From CAZDSS01 sp964508185 (GTDB taxonomy: Bacteria > Pseudomonadota > Alphaproteobacteria > Sphingomonadales > Govanellaceae): a stretch of DNA of 50,320 nucleotides. Within the stretch, counting starts at the first letter, position 1; each line of letters starts with the position of its first letter. This document shows positions 1 to 8,936 of this stretch, one piece after another. The stretch spans positions 1 to 50,320 of the forward strand of contig CAZDSS010000007.1 of assembly GCA_964508185.1 (NCBI GenBank), in the 5' to 3' direction. The notes beneath the pieces are model-generated. The model searched no databases, was not told where the DNA came from, and worked only from the letters and a program-made list of their open reading frames with translations. Position numbers and translations under genes: made by a program.

Positions 1-889
1 CCTCGGGATATGGCGCCACGATGTCATAGACGTTGTTCCATTGCTGCGCCCACATGTTGCCGAGGAGATGGGCGGGGATGGGGCCGTCCGCGGGCACCTT
101 GTCCGCGCCGTATTTCTCCACGAGCTTCGCCCGCACATAGCAATGGAGCTCCTCATAGAGGGGGGAGACCTGCTGCCACAGGCGGTCCACCTCGGCGCTC
201 AGCTCCTCCGCGCTCATGTCGTAGCCGGAGCGCCACAGGTCGCCCGCATCCTTGTAGCCGAGCTCCCGCGCGCCCTCATTGACGAGGGCCACGTATTGCT
301 CATAGAGCGGGCGGATTTCCGGGGCGATCGCATGCCAGCCGGTCCAGGCTTCGAGCTGCTCGTCATAGTCCCGGCTTTTCTCGAGGATCTCCGACAGGCC
401 GTTGATGTCCAGGCACTTGCCGTCCTTGCAGTACTGGCCCTTGCCGTAGATCGCCTCCATGCGGCTCGAGATCTCGGCGAGCTGCTTGATCTTGGCCTCG
501 TCCGCCGGCGCCGGATTGAGGGAGATGCGCTTCAGGATGTCGAGCTGGCGGCGCAGGCTTTCATCCACCTTGACGTCGTTGAAGCGGGCGGCCTCGCGGG
601 ACACCCGCGCCTCGGCCGCCAGCACCTCGGCCATGGCCTCGGATTCCGCGGCGATGGTCGCTTCCGTGATGTTGGTCGCCTTGTTCCAGGAGGCTTCCGC
701 CGCCTTGATCCACAGCGCCTTCAGCTCGGCGCTCGTCTGTTCGACGAATGTCCGGGCGTCCTCGGCCGTCGGCGCCCTGGTCTGCTCTGCGGCGGCCGGG
801 ACGGCGCCGAGCCACAGCACGAGGCCCATGGCCGCGGTGGACAGGGCGAATTTGAGGGAGCGGGACGCGGGGATGCGCTTCTGCGACAT
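1..889 (-). CDS. M2-family peptidyl-dipeptidase (ACE-like), C-terminal part outside window
   Basis: The reading frame starts at ATG 889 (GGAGG-like site just upstream on the minus strand) and runs off the left edge after 296 residues. Residues 1 to about 30 form a basic then hydrophobic segment ending in VPAAA, a secretion signal. Residues around 250-290 carry the ACE-family segments LHCYVRAKLVEKYG and PIPAHLLGNMWAQQW. M2 enzymes are zinc dipeptidyl carboxypeptidases that remove C-terminal dipeptides from peptides; bacterial ones are periplasmic or secreted. The zinc motif HExxH lies further along the protein and is not in the window, so activity cannot be judged. It is transcribed away from the DUF4142 gene. 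Confidence 0.9.
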   Translation of the reverse strand, partial: MSQKRIPASRSLKFALSTAAMGLVLWLGAVPAAAEQTRAPTAEDARTFVEQTSAELKALWIKAAEASWNKATNITEATIAAESEAMAEVLAAEARVSREAARFNDVKVDESLRRQLDILKRISLNPAPADEAKIKQLAEISSRMEAIYGKGQYCKDGKCLDINGLSEILEKSRDYDEQLEAWTGWHAIAPEIRPLYEQYVALVNEGARELGYKDAGDLWRSGYDMSAEELSAEVDRLWQQVSPLYEELHCYVRAKLVEKYGADKVPADGPIPAHLLGNMWAQQWNNVYDIVAPYPE

Positions 890-991
890 GGGAGACCTCC
901 ATCCTTATTCCCCCGGATGGTAGCAAAGATCCTCCGGCAGCCACAATCCGCATTATCTGCAACTTGGCCCGCAATACTCGCGTATTCCGGG

Positions 992-1016
992 GGAACCTTG
1001 ACGCGGCCGCCTCGTT
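992..1016 (+). promoter_or_regulatory. EcfG-type promoter of the DUF4142 gene
   Basis: GGAAC at 992-996 and CGTT at 1013-1016 are separated by 16 bases, an exact match to the known EcfG consensus. The -10 element ends 42 bases before ATG 1059. Confidence 0.85.
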
Positions 1017-1058
1017 AATGAGGGGGCGGGAGGTTTGAGGACATTGAGGAGATCATTG

Positions 1059-1670
1059 ATGCAGAGGCCACTGATATATGTCGCCCTCGCCACCTTGCTT
1101 GCGGGCCCCGCCCTGGCGCAGACGGCGGGCACCACCGACGATCCGGCGCAGCCCGCGCAGACGGACCGCACCGGGACCGCGCCTGCGGGCCAGATGGACA
1201 AGGACAAGGCCCAGCACGACCGCACTAAGAAGATGGAGCCGCTGACCACCCAGCGCTTCGTCGAGAAGGCGGCCGTCAGCGGCCTGTTCGAGGTGCAATC
1301 GAGCGAGCTTGCCGCCTCGCGCACCGAGGATCGGGAGGTGAACGCCTTCGCCCGCCAGATGATCGCCGATCACACCAAGGCGAACGAGCGGCTGAAGGAG
1401 CTTGCCCAGTCCGCCGGTCAGACGGTGCCGACGGAGCTTGACGAGAAGCATCAGAAGAAGCTCGCCGACCTCGAGAAGAGCCGCGGCCGCGACTTCGACC
1501 GGAATTACATGGAAATTCAGGCCAAGGCCCATGAAAAGGCCGTCGCCATGTTCCGCGAGTATTCGGAGAAGGGCGACGATGTGGGCCTCAAGGGTTTCGC
1601 GAAGGACACCCTGCCGACCCTGGAGATGCATCTGGAACAGGCGCAACGGCTCCACAAGAGCATGCGCTGA
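1059..1670 (+). CDS. DUF4142 ferritin-like periplasmic protein
   Basis: The product has 203 residues. ATG 1059 is preferred over an upstream TTG because GAGGAG lies at the right distance and residues 1-22 then form a clean signal peptide ending PALAQ. After a charged, Ala/Pro-rich linker, residues from about 65 to the end match DUF4142 (RFVEKAAVSGLFEVQSSELA, then FARQMIADHTKANERL), an antiparallel helical, ferritin-like fold. The biochemical role of the family is not established; members are common among alphaproteobacterial general stress response targets. An exact EcfG promoter precedes it and a strong hairpin follows, so it is probably a single-gene stress unit. Confidence 0.88.
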   Translation: MQRPLIYVALATLLAGPALAQTAGTTDDPAQPAQTDRTGTAPAGQMDKDKAQHDRTKKMEPLTTQRFVEKAAVSGLFEVQSSELAASRTEDREVNAFARQMIADHTKANERLKELAQSAGQTVPTELDEKHQKKLADLEKSRGRDFDRNYMEIQAKAHEKAVAMFREYSEKGDDVGLKGFAKDTLPTLEMHLEQAQRLHKSMR

Positions 1671-1709
1671 CGCAACGATCTTTCCGTCCGCCCCCCTCGG
1701 ATCGGAAAG

Positions 1710-1749
1710 GGCGAGGGGTCCCGTTTCACGGGGCCTCTCGCCTTCCTTT
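1710..1749 (+). terminator. Rho-independent-type terminator after DUF4142 gene
   Basis: GGCGAG (1710-1715) pairs with CTCGCC (1737-1742); the inner bases continue pairing with one mismatch and one wobble around a TTC loop. TTCCTTT follows. It lies 40 bases beyond the DUF4142 stop codon. Confidence 0.7.
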
Positions 1750-1844
1750 GTGCAAGTCTGTAACCTACCGGCATATGTGGTAAATTCCCGCTCGACGGCG
1801 TGAACCCGCGCGCGGAGACAGAACAACATTCAAGGGAGCCCGCC

Positions 1845-2483
1845 ATGAGACTTGCCTCTCCTTCCCGCGCCCTCATCGCTCTTGTCGCCGCCTGCGCCGT
1901 CGCCCTTCCGGTACTGGCGCAGAATACCGGCTTCAGCGGATCTCTCATCGCCCGGAAGCTCCGGAACTATGACCCGCCGACCCAGATCTCCATCGAGCCC
2001 ATGGACGACAATGCGGAAACGGTCGCCGCCGCCGAAGCGGTGCGCAAGGCGTTCGAGCGGCAGGGGCTGAAGATCGTGGATCGCGGTGGCTTCGTGCTGG
2101 AGATCGAGGTCGATCCTGCCGCCACCACCGGCATCGGATCGCGCGGCGAGCGCATGGGCCGCAACAGCAGCCGGGGCGTGACCGCCAACGACGGGTCGGA
2201 TTCCTTGCGCCAGCTCGCGCCCACCGAGGAACTGTCGCCCCAGCCCCACGCGCGCGACCGGCAGCTTCCCGTGCGCGTGCCGCATCTGGCGGTGACCCTC
2301 AATCTCTATGACGCGGACGCTGTGCCGGTCTGGACAGCGCTCGCCATGGCGCGGCGGAGCGGCGGGCTCGAGCAGCAGAGCGCCGAACTGGCGCTTGCCG
2401 CCATCGACTGGTTCGGCCGCTCCAACGATCGCGGCGCGAAGAGCGCCGCGCCCGCGGAGGGTCAGACGGCCGATGGCCGGTAG
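1845..2483 (+). CDS. Secreted protein of unknown function
   Basis: The product has 212 residues. ATG 1845 follows AAGGGAG with good spacing; a GTG at 1800 has no such site. Residues 1-25 form a signal peptide ending PVLAQ. The mature part contains a stretch resembling periplasmic small-domain proteins that combine an alpha/beta segment (ETVAAAEAVRKAFERQGLK) with a VLEIEV strand, followed by a polar insert and a predicted strand near VPHLAVTLNLYD. I do not recognise the family. The last 22 bases overlap the end of the convergent Anbu peptidase gene. No EcfG promoter was seen upstream. Confidence 0.75.
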   Translation: MRLASPSRALIALVAACAVALPVLAQNTGFSGSLIARKLRNYDPPTQISIEPMDDNAETVAAAEAVRKAFERQGLKIVDRGGFVLEIEVDPAATTGIGSRGERMGRNSSRGVTANDGSDSLRQLAPTEELSPQPHARDRQLPVRVPHLAVTLNLYDADAVPVWTALAMARRSGGLEQQSAELALAAIDWFGRSNDRGAKSAAPAEGQTADGR

Positions 2484-3268
2484 GGCCGCCGCAGATTGTC
2501 CGTATTGCTGAAATCCCCCGTCCCTTCCGCGAGCCAGGAGGGGGTGGGGATGGCGGCCCAGGCCTGACGCAGCGCCTCGCCCCATTTCTCCCGGATCATG
2601 CGGAAATCCTCGTCCTCTTCCGTGATGCGGTGGCGAAGCGCCACGCGGCAGGCATCCTTCGGAATGACCGCCACATCCACCGGCAAGCCCACCGTGAGGT
2701 TCGACCGGATGGTCGAATCCATGGAAAGAAGCCCGAGCTTCACCGCGTCGCTGATGGTGCAGCCGAAGCTCAGGACGCGGTCGAGGATGGGCTTGCCGTA
2801 TTTGTGCTCGCCGATCTGGAAATAGGGGGTTTCCGCCGTCGCCTCGATGAAATTGCCCGCGGAATAGATCTGGAAGAGCTGCATGGGCGCGCCCTTGATC
2901 TGCCCGGCGAGGATGAGCGACGCCTCGAACCGCACGCGATGCTCGCGCAGGGCCTCGCCGTCAATCTTGTAGACCTGCCGCAGGGCCCGCCCCACCATCT
3001 GCGCCGCCTGGAACATGGTGGGCACGGTCTCAAGCGTGTCGCGCTCGTCCTTCTTGTCCGGGCGCTCGAGCCCTTCAAGGAGATAATTGACGGTGCTCTG
3101 GGTGATCGCGAGATTTCCGGCCGTGAGCAGGACGAAGACCCGCTCGCCCGGCTTCTCGAAGATATGGAGCTTGCTGTAGCTCGAGATATGGTCCACATCC
3201 GCCATGGTGCGCGTGTCGGCAAGGAGGACGATCCCGTCCTTCAGCAGCATTCCAAGGCAATAGGTCAT
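2462..3268 (-). CDS. Anbu / proteasome-type Ntn-hydrolase peptidase (COG3484)
   Basis: The product has 268 residues. ATG 3268 gives the N-terminus MTYCLGMLL with Thr2 next to the initiator; in this family removal of Met exposes Thr as the nucleophile, so the start is well supported. Conserved segments are LLADTRTMADVDHISSYSKL and VFVLLTAGNLAITQ, typical of Anbu, the ancestral beta-subunit relative of HslV and the proteasome. Anbu forms open helical or ring assemblies in the cytoplasm; its substrates are uncertain. In many bacteria it sits with ATP-grasp, alpha-E and transglutaminase-like genes, none of which is beside it here. The gene overlaps the convergent upstream neighbour by 22 bases. 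Confidence 0.9.
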   Translation of the reverse strand: MTYCLGMLLKDGIVLLADTRTMADVDHISSYSKLHIFEKPGERVFVLLTAGNLAITQSTVNYLLEGLERPDKKDERDTLETVPTMFQAAQMVGRALRQVYKIDGEALREHRVRFEASLILAGQIKGAPMQLFQIYSAGNFIEATAETPYFQIGEHKYGKPILDRVLSFGCTISDAVKLGLLSMDSTIRSNLTVGLPVDVAVIPKDACRVALRHRITEEDEDFRMIREKWGEALRQAWAAIPTPSWLAEGTGDFSNTDNLRRPYRPSAV

Positions 3269-3353
3269 GACGCCACCCGATCTTGTTCCATGCTCCGCGC
3301 GCTGGTCCATCAACGCGCTGGCCCGCCGATAAGATCCGTCTTTTCCACAGAAA

Positions 3354-3379
3354 CGAACTTACACGCGCGGGCGGCCGTT
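3354..3379 (+). promoter_or_regulatory. Possible EcfG-type promoter, one mismatch (Vgb-like gene)
   Basis: CGAAC at 3354-3358 and CGTT at 3376-3379 are 17 bases apart. The first base of the -35 element differs from GGAAC. It ends 38 bases before ATG 3418. Weak on its own. Confidence 0.3.
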
Positions 3380-3417
3380 TGACTCATGATCCCTCGCCGT
3401 CGCTTGAGGAGAGTTCC

Positions 3418-4479
3418 ATGCGCAAGCTTTATCCCGCCCTCTGTTCCGCTTTCCTGATTCTGCTCATGGCGTGTCCTCTCGCCGCCCAGACGCCCGAGCC
3501 GGCGCAGCGCAACGACCGCAAGGCCGAGGATGCGCGCCGGGAGAAGGACGCCGCCCGCGTGCAGGTCTATGAGCTTCCCAAGGGCAGCCGGCCGCACGAC
3601 GTGTCGCCCGCTCCCGACGGCAAGGTCTGGTACACGGCCCAGCATCAGGGCGCGCTCGGCATCCTGGATCCGCGCTCGGGCGGCGTCCATCAGGTGCCGC
3701 TCGGCGAAGGGTCGCGGCCGCACGGGGTCATCACCGGGCCCGACGGCGCGGCCTGGATCACCGACGGCGGCCTGAACGCGATCCTGCGCTACGACCCCAG
3801 GACGCAGGAGGTGACGGACTTCCCCCTCCCCGCCGACCGGGCGGACGCCAATCTCAACACCGCCGCCTTCGACGGCGACGGCATCCTGTGGTTCACGGGC
3901 CAGAACGGGATCTATGGCCGCCTCGATCCCGAGACGGGAGACATGCAGGTATTCGATGCGCCCGAGGGCGAAGGCCCCTACGGCATCACCGCGACGTCCG
4001 ACGGCGAGATCTGGTACGTGTCCCTCGCCGGCAGCCATCTCGCCCATATCGACCGCAAGACCGGAAAGGCCCATGTGATCGAGCCGCCGCGGCCCGATCA
4101 GGGCGCGCGCCGGGTATGGTCGGACAGCAAGGGCAGGCTCTGGATCAGCGAATGGAACAGCGGTTATCTGAGCCGCTACGATCCCGCGGCGAAGGCATGG
4201 GAAGGATGGAAGCTTCCCGGAGAATCGCCCCAGGCCTACGCCGTCTATGTGGACGAGAACGACAAGGTCTGGGTCAGCGATTTCATGGCCAACGCCGTCC
4301 TCCGCTTCGATCCCGAGACGGAGGAATTCACGTCCTATCCCGGCTCCGGCCCCGGGGCGCAGGTGCGGCAGATCCTCGGCCGGACCGGGGAAGTCTGGCT
4401 TCCCGAATCCGGCCGCGACCGCCTGATGGTCATCCGGACAGGGAGCCCGGAAGGGGCGCAGGGTTCCGCCCGCGAATGA
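3418..4479 (+). CDS. Vgb-type (streptogramin lyase family) beta-propeller protein, exported
   Basis: The product has 353 residues. ATG 3418 follows TTGAGGAGA; residues 1-22 form an export signal, and LMAC inside it could act as a lipobox, so lipoprotein anchoring is possible. From residue 50 the chain is a run of about seven blade repeats, each with a pattern such as DGKVWYTAQHQGALGILDPR or DNDKVWVSDFMANAVLRFDP-like strands, as in virginiamycin B lyase. Family members with this fold are often not antibiotic lyases; many are exported sensor or binding propellers. I would not infer streptogramin resistance. The last 50 bases overlap the convergent permease gene. Confidence 0.8.
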   Translation: MRKLYPALCSAFLILLMACPLAAQTPEPAQRNDRKAEDARREKDAARVQVYELPKGSRPHDVSPAPDGKVWYTAQHQGALGILDPRSGGVHQVPLGEGSRPHGVITGPDGAAWITDGGLNAILRYDPRTQEVTDFPLPADRADANLNTAAFDGDGILWFTGQNGIYGRLDPETGDMQVFDAPEGEGPYGITATSDGEIWYVSLAGSHLAHIDRKTGKAHVIEPPRPDQGARRVWSDSKGRLWISEWNSGYLSRYDPAAKAWEGWKLPGESPQAYAVYVDENDKVWVSDFMANAVLRFDPETEEFTSYPGSGPGAQVRQILGRTGEVWLPESGRDRLMVIRTGSPEGAQGSARE

Positions 4480-5545
4480 CCCGCATGAGGCCGATGGTGA
4501 GGACCGGCAGCACGAAGACGGCGATGAAGCCGTAGGTCATGAGGCCGTAGCCCCGCCCGATCAGCGGAATGATCCCGAACCACGCGGCGAGCACCAGCGC
4601 CGTCAGCAGGATGAGGACGGCGATCACCGGCCGCCAGTAGGCGGGCATGGTCTTGCCGCGGGCGGCGAGCGTCGCCGCCACCCGTTCGTTGATGGCGTGA
4701 ATGAGGCCGACCCCGGTCTGGATGAGGGTGCCGAGCAGCACGATCTGGAACAAGGCGCTGAACCAGAAGGCGTCAAGCCGCGCGAGCAGCAGGGCCGACG
4801 GGATGGGCAGCTCCCCGATCTCGGGATAGGCCGCCATCATGGCGAGATAGAGGAACACGGCAGGCAGCATGCCGATGGGCCCGGCGAGCAGGCCGGCAGC
4901 GATGGCTTCCCGCCGCGTCTCCAGATGGCGGAGGGCGAAGAACACCACCGGCACCGCTGCGATGTTGTATCCCGCATAGCGCACGCCGTCCCAGAACCAG
5001 CGTCCGCCGACCTCGCTTGCCGCGAAGCTCGCCCGGATCTCGGTTCCGAAGGCGGCGAAGCACCAGACCACCAGCATGAAATAGGTGACATAGAGCAGGA
5101 AGGACCAGAAGCCCATGAAACGCTCGATCACCCGATTGCCGTAGAAGACGAGAATGCCCACCGCCCCAAGGAGCAGCAGGCTGCCGAGGATGGGCGCGGC
5201 GCCCAGCAGGTTCTGCACGATCTCCCCCGCCGCGGCGCCGACGACCGACAGGATCAGGATCATCAGCAGCACGAGGAGGATCTCATAGAGGAACCAGAAG
5301 CGGCCGAGGAGCTGTTCGAAGAAGCTCTTGTACTCATAGCTCCGGGTCATGCGGCAGATCTCGAAAGAGATTGCCATGACGAGACTCCAGACGAGGGCCG
5401 CGGCCGCCATGCCGAGAAGGCCGCCCAGTGGGCCGCTCGGCATGAAGAATTCCGCGAGCTCCCGTCCCGTGGCGTAGCCACCGCCGATGACGACGCCCTG
5501 AAAGACGAGGCCCGGCAGGAGATAGCGTTCGAAGAGCTTCTTCAT
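4430..5545 (-). CDS. YkvI-type membrane transporter (COG3949, LeuT-fold relative)
   Basis: The product has 371 residues and about ten hydrophobic helices. The first helix contains VFQGVVIGGGYATGRELAEF, with the broken-helix glycine pattern of APC/LeuT-fold permeases; the YkvI family has the same layout. Substrates of the family are mostly unknown. It is the last gene of a three-gene minus-strand unit: its start is 7 bases from the stop of the first deacylase homologue, which suggests import of an N-acyl-D-amino acid or of the released product. That role is inference from position. Its 3' end overlaps the convergent propeller gene by 50 bases. Confidence 0.8.
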   Translation of the reverse strand: MKKLFERYLLPGLVFQGVVIGGGYATGRELAEFFMPSGPLGGLLGMAAAALVWSLVMAISFEICRMTRSYEYKSFFEQLLGRFWFLYEILLVLLMILILSVVGAAAGEIVQNLLGAAPILGSLLLLGAVGILVFYGNRVIERFMGFWSFLLYVTYFMLVVWCFAAFGTEIRASFAASEVGGRWFWDGVRYAGYNIAAVPVVFFALRHLETRREAIAAGLLAGPIGMLPAVFLYLAMMAAYPEIGELPIPSALLLARLDAFWFSALFQIVLLGTLIQTGVGLIHAINERVAATLAARGKTMPAYWRPVIAVLILLTALVLAAWFGIIPLIGRGYGLMTYGFIAVFVLPVLTIGLMRVIRGRNPAPLPGSLSG

Positions 5546-5552
5546 CCCCGCC

Positions 5553-7187
5553 CTACTCCGCCGCCTGGTGGCCCGGTCCGCGCAGCACGCGGCCCGGCTT
5601 CGCGCCCGTATGCCGCCCGTCCTTCACCACGACGACGCCATTCACCAGCACGGTCTCGACGCCCTCGGGGAAGGCCAGCGGATTTTCCCAGTCGGCCTTG
5701 TCCGCGATGCGGTCGAGATCGAAGATCACCACGTCGGCCCACAGCCCCTCGCGGATCAGGCCGCGGTCGGAAAGCCCCATGCGGGATGCGGGCCAGGACG
5801 ACATCTTGCGCACTGCATCGGGCAGGGACAGGACCTTCTGCTTCTTCACATATTCCGCGATGACGCGGGGGAAGGTGCCGTAGCTTCGCGGATGGGGAAG
5901 GCCCAGATCGTCGATCCCGCCTTCGACTTCCGCCGCCGAGGCATCGGACCCGATGCTGGTCCAGGGGAAGCGGAGCGCCGTCTGGATATCTTCCTCGCTC
6001 GCCATGAAGAAGAGGGCGACGGCGCGGTTCGGCAGGCCGTCGAGCACGATGTCCCAGGCGATGTCTGCGGGATCGCGCCCTTCGGCGGCGGCAATCTCGG
6101 CGATGCTCTTGAAATGGTACTTCTCCCATTTCGCGCTATGGGAATTGGCGAGCACCACGTTCGACCAGCCGCCCGACGCCTCGACGAGATTGGACCATTC
6201 GGCGGTCGACCCCGCCGCCACTTCCCGCTTGAGGCGGTCGCGCAGGGAGGGATCCTTGAGCCGCTCCACCCCCTTCTCGAATCCCTCGGCGAAGACCCAG
6301 GACGGCACCGTCGCTTCAAGCCCCGTGCCGCCCGCGCGGTAGGGATAGAGGTCGGCGGCGACGTCCACGCCGCGCGCCCGCGCGGCCTCGATCCGCGCGC
6401 CGGCTTCGCTCATCAGCTTGCCCCAGCCCGGCTGGTATGCGGCCTTGAGATGAAAGATCTCGACCTTCGCGCCGCTTTTCTCGCCGATCTCGATGGCTTC
6501 ATCCACGGCCGATATCAGGGCGCGCCCCTCGTCCCGCATGTGGGACGCGTAGATTCCGCCGTGGCGCGCGACCACCTTCGACAGCTCGACGAGCTCCGCC
6601 GTCGAATGGAAGGAGGACGGCGGATAGATGAGGGCGGTCGTGATGCCGAATGCGCCCGCGCGCATGGCCGCATCCACCTTGTCCGCCATGGTCTTGAGCT
6701 GCACCTTGCTCGGCGCGCCCGCAACGTCGCCCATGACGGCGACCCGGGCCTGGGTCGCGCTGTAATAGGTGCCGAAATTGACCGAGATCCCCTGAGATTC
6801 GAGGGTCGCGAAATAGCCACCGATTTCCTCGGCCGGCACGGGCGTTCCGCCCTCGCCCGCGATGACGGTGGTGACCCCCATCCGCACCTTGTTGTGGGCG
6901 AGGCCGTTCTTCAGCAGCACCCTGCCCGACTGGTCCATCATGTCGATCCAGCCGGGGCTCACGTATTTGCCTGCGGCATCGATCTCCGTCCGGCCGCGGC
7001 CCGTCACATGGCCGATCTTCACGAAGCGGCCGTCCGATATGGCGACGTCCGCACGGACCCAGGGATTGCCCGCCCCATCGAGCACCCGCCCGTTGCGGAT
7101 CACCAGATCGTATTCGGCGGCAAGGCTGCCCCCCGTCCAGAAAAGCGCCGCCACGAGCGCAGCGCCGATCGTCCCCCTTGTCATCAT
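5553..7187 (-). CDS. N-acyl-D-amino-acid deacylase family amidohydrolase, lacking the HxH metal motif
   Basis: The product has 544 residues. ATG 7187 follows GGGGAGG, and the first 23 residues are a signal peptide ending SLAA. The chain has the D-aminoacylase layout: an N-terminal beta-sandwich strand (YDLVIRNGRVLDG), a TIM barrel, and a closing sandwich strand (VETVLVNGVVVVKDG). Where D-aminoacylases have HxH after GxID, this protein reads GWIDMMDQSG, so both first-shell histidines are absent. Later ligands are present: GEGG (bridging-acid position), SHMRDEG, EIFHLKA and the general-base region IGSDAS. A subfamily with this replacement may exist; its chemistry is not clear to me. It is co-transcribed with the next deacylase homologue (23-base gap). 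Confidence 0.85.
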   Translation of the reverse strand: MMTRGTIGAALVAALFWTGGSLAAEYDLVIRNGRVLDGAGNPWVRADVAISDGRFVKIGHVTGRGRTEIDAAGKYVSPGWIDMMDQSGRVLLKNGLAHNKVRMGVTTVIAGEGGTPVPAEEIGGYFATLESQGISVNFGTYYSATQARVAVMGDVAGAPSKVQLKTMADKVDAAMRAGAFGITTALIYPPSSFHSTAELVELSKVVARHGGIYASHMRDEGRALISAVDEAIEIGEKSGAKVEIFHLKAAYQPGWGKLMSEAGARIEAARARGVDVAADLYPYRAGGTGLEATVPSWVFAEGFEKGVERLKDPSLRDRLKREVAAGSTAEWSNLVEASGGWSNVVLANSHSAKWEKYHFKSIAEIAAAEGRDPADIAWDIVLDGLPNRAVALFFMASEEDIQTALRFPWTSIGSDASAAEVEGGIDDLGLPHPRSYGTFPRVIAEYVKKQKVLSLPDAVRKMSSWPASRMGLSDRGLIREGLWADVVIFDLDRIADKADWENPLAFPEGVETVLVNGVVVVKDGRHTGAKPGRVLRGPGHQAAE

Positions 7188-7210
7188 CGCTGCGCCTCCC
7201 CGCGCCGTGC

Positions 7211-8839
7211 TCAGTTGGGCTTCTTCTGCCGCTTGATGAACTTGCCCGGCTTCGCGCCGGTCATCTTCTCGTCCCGCAGCACGGGCACGCCGTTCACCAG
7301 CACATGGACGACGCCTTCGGAGAGCGCCGTGGGATCGGTCCAGGTGGAGCGGTCGCGCACCCGCGCGGCGTCGAAGATGGCGATATCCGCCGCATAGCCC
7401 TCGGCGATCCGGCCGCGGTCATGGAGGCGGAGATGCTCCGCCGGAAGGGACGTCATCTTGCGCACGGCCTCGGCCAGGGTCAGCACGCCCTCATCGCGCA
7501 CATAGTGGCCGAGGATGCGGGTGAAGGTCCCCGTGGAGCGGGGATGGTGGAAGGAATCCTTGTCGCCATGCACATAGCCGCCGTCGCTCGACACCATGTT
7601 CCAGGGCTGGACCATGAGCGCGCGCACGTCCGCTTCATCGATGGCGCCCAGCGTCACCATGACCGGCTTGTCGGATTTCGCGATGAGGTCCACCACAAGA
7701 TCGAAGGGATCCTGATTGCGCTTGCGGGCGAGGAGCTCGATATTCTCGCCGACGAGCTCCGGATTGCCCGGGGCATGGACCACCCGCATGCTGCCGTAGC
7801 CCACGGCCTTCACCCAGCTGAAGCCGCCGTCGATGCCGTTTTCAGTCCAGTCCTTGATCTTCGCCCGGTCGGCGGGATCCTTGACGGCGGCAAGCACCGC
7901 CTCGCGCGTCTGCGGCTCGTGGAAGTCGGGGTCCCGCTTGCCGAGGACGATGACGTCCTCGAGCAGTCCGGTCGCCGCGCCGTCATAGGGGTACTGGTCC
8001 GACACCACGTCGAAGCCGGCGGCGCGCGCTTCCTCCACCAGCTTGATGACCTCGCCGATCCGGCCCTTGTTCTTGAGCCCCACGGCCTTCAGATGGCCGA
8101 GCTTGGCGGGAATGCCCGCAGCCTTGCCCACCTCGATCGCCTCGCTTTCGGAGCCGATGATGTCATGGACGGGATTGCGCGTGTGGCTGTCATAGGTGCC
8201 GTCATAGGGCGCCACTTCCCTGGCGAGCGCGATCACTTCCGCCGTGTCGCTGAACATGCCGGGCTCGTACATGAGGCCGGTGGAGAAGCCGACGGCGCCC
8301 ATTTCCATGCCCTCGCGCACCAGGGCCTTCATGCGCTCCAGCTCCTCGGCGTTCGGCGCGCGCTGGGCGTGGCCCATGACCTCGCGGCGGATGCCGTTAT
8401 GGCCCACGTAATAGGCGTAGTTGGTGCCGAAGCCGGTCTTCTCGAAACGCTCGAGCTCGGCCCGGATCTCGGACGGCGACATCCAGCCGTCGGGTCCGCT
8501 GACGATCAGGGTGACACCCTGGGTGACGTAGGCCGAGTTGGTGTAGTCCACCGGCTCAAGCAGGGAATGGGTCACGTGATTGTGAACGTCGATGAAGCCG
8601 GGGGACAGCGTCAGCCCCCTGGCGTCGATCACGTCCTTGGCTGCGGCCTTGGCGTCGGCCTTGCCGACGAAGGCGATCTTGCCATTCTTGACGGCGACGT
8701 CCGCCGCGAAGGGTTCGGCGCCGGTGCCGTCCACCACAGTCGCGTTGCGGATCAGGATGTCCCATTCCTGCGCCGCGGCCGGGAGGGCTGCGGCGATGGC
8801 CGCAACGGCGGCGAGGCTCATGACTGTGCGCTTCAACAT
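7211..8839 (-). CDS. N-acyl-D-amino-acid deacylase (D-aminoacylase) family amidohydrolase, exported
   Basis: The product has 542 residues. ATG 8839 is chosen because GGGGAAGG precedes it and the protein then begins with a signal peptide (MLKRTVMSLAAV to PAAAQ). The barrel carries the intact HxH motif in GFIDVHNHVTH, plus SHTRNP, LGHLKAVG and SSDGGYVH for the remaining ligands and catalytic Asp. Family enzymes hydrolyse N-acyl-D-amino acids to a D-amino acid and a carboxylate. The signal peptide puts it in the periplasm. First gene of the unit 7211/5553/4430; transcribed divergently from the XRE-cupin regulator, which probably controls it. Confidence 0.87.
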   Translation of the reverse strand: MLKRTVMSLAAVAAIAAALPAAAQEWDILIRNATVVDGTGAEPFAADVAVKNGKIAFVGKADAKAAAKDVIDARGLTLSPGFIDVHNHVTHSLLEPVDYTNSAYVTQGVTLIVSGPDGWMSPSEIRAELERFEKTGFGTNYAYYVGHNGIRREVMGHAQRAPNAEELERMKALVREGMEMGAVGFSTGLMYEPGMFSDTAEVIALAREVAPYDGTYDSHTRNPVHDIIGSESEAIEVGKAAGIPAKLGHLKAVGLKNKGRIGEVIKLVEEARAAGFDVVSDQYPYDGAATGLLEDVIVLGKRDPDFHEPQTREAVLAAVKDPADRAKIKDWTENGIDGGFSWVKAVGYGSMRVVHAPGNPELVGENIELLARKRNQDPFDLVVDLIAKSDKPVMVTLGAIDEADVRALMVQPWNMVSSDGGYVHGDKDSFHHPRSTGTFTRILGHYVRDEGVLTLAEAVRKMTSLPAEHLRLHDRGRIAEGYAADIAIFDAARVRDRSTWTDPTALSEGVVHVLVNGVPVLRDEKMTGAKPGKFIKRQKKPN

Positions 8840-8936
8840 TGGCCTTCCCCTGTGTTCCGGCGCCGCGGATCGCACGGCGCGCTTTTTCTATTAAGAAAAA
8901 TTTATATAATAGAAACGGAAAGGCCACAAGCCGCGT

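Noticed and set aside
41..1018. Plus-strand frame of 325 codons over the M2 peptidase
   Set aside because: Antisense to a recognisable ACE-type protein; the translation has no family features.
3418..4479. Streptogramin resistance enzyme
   Set aside because: The family fold is clear, but most exported Vgb-like propellers are not lyases and the catalytic set could not be confirmed by eye.
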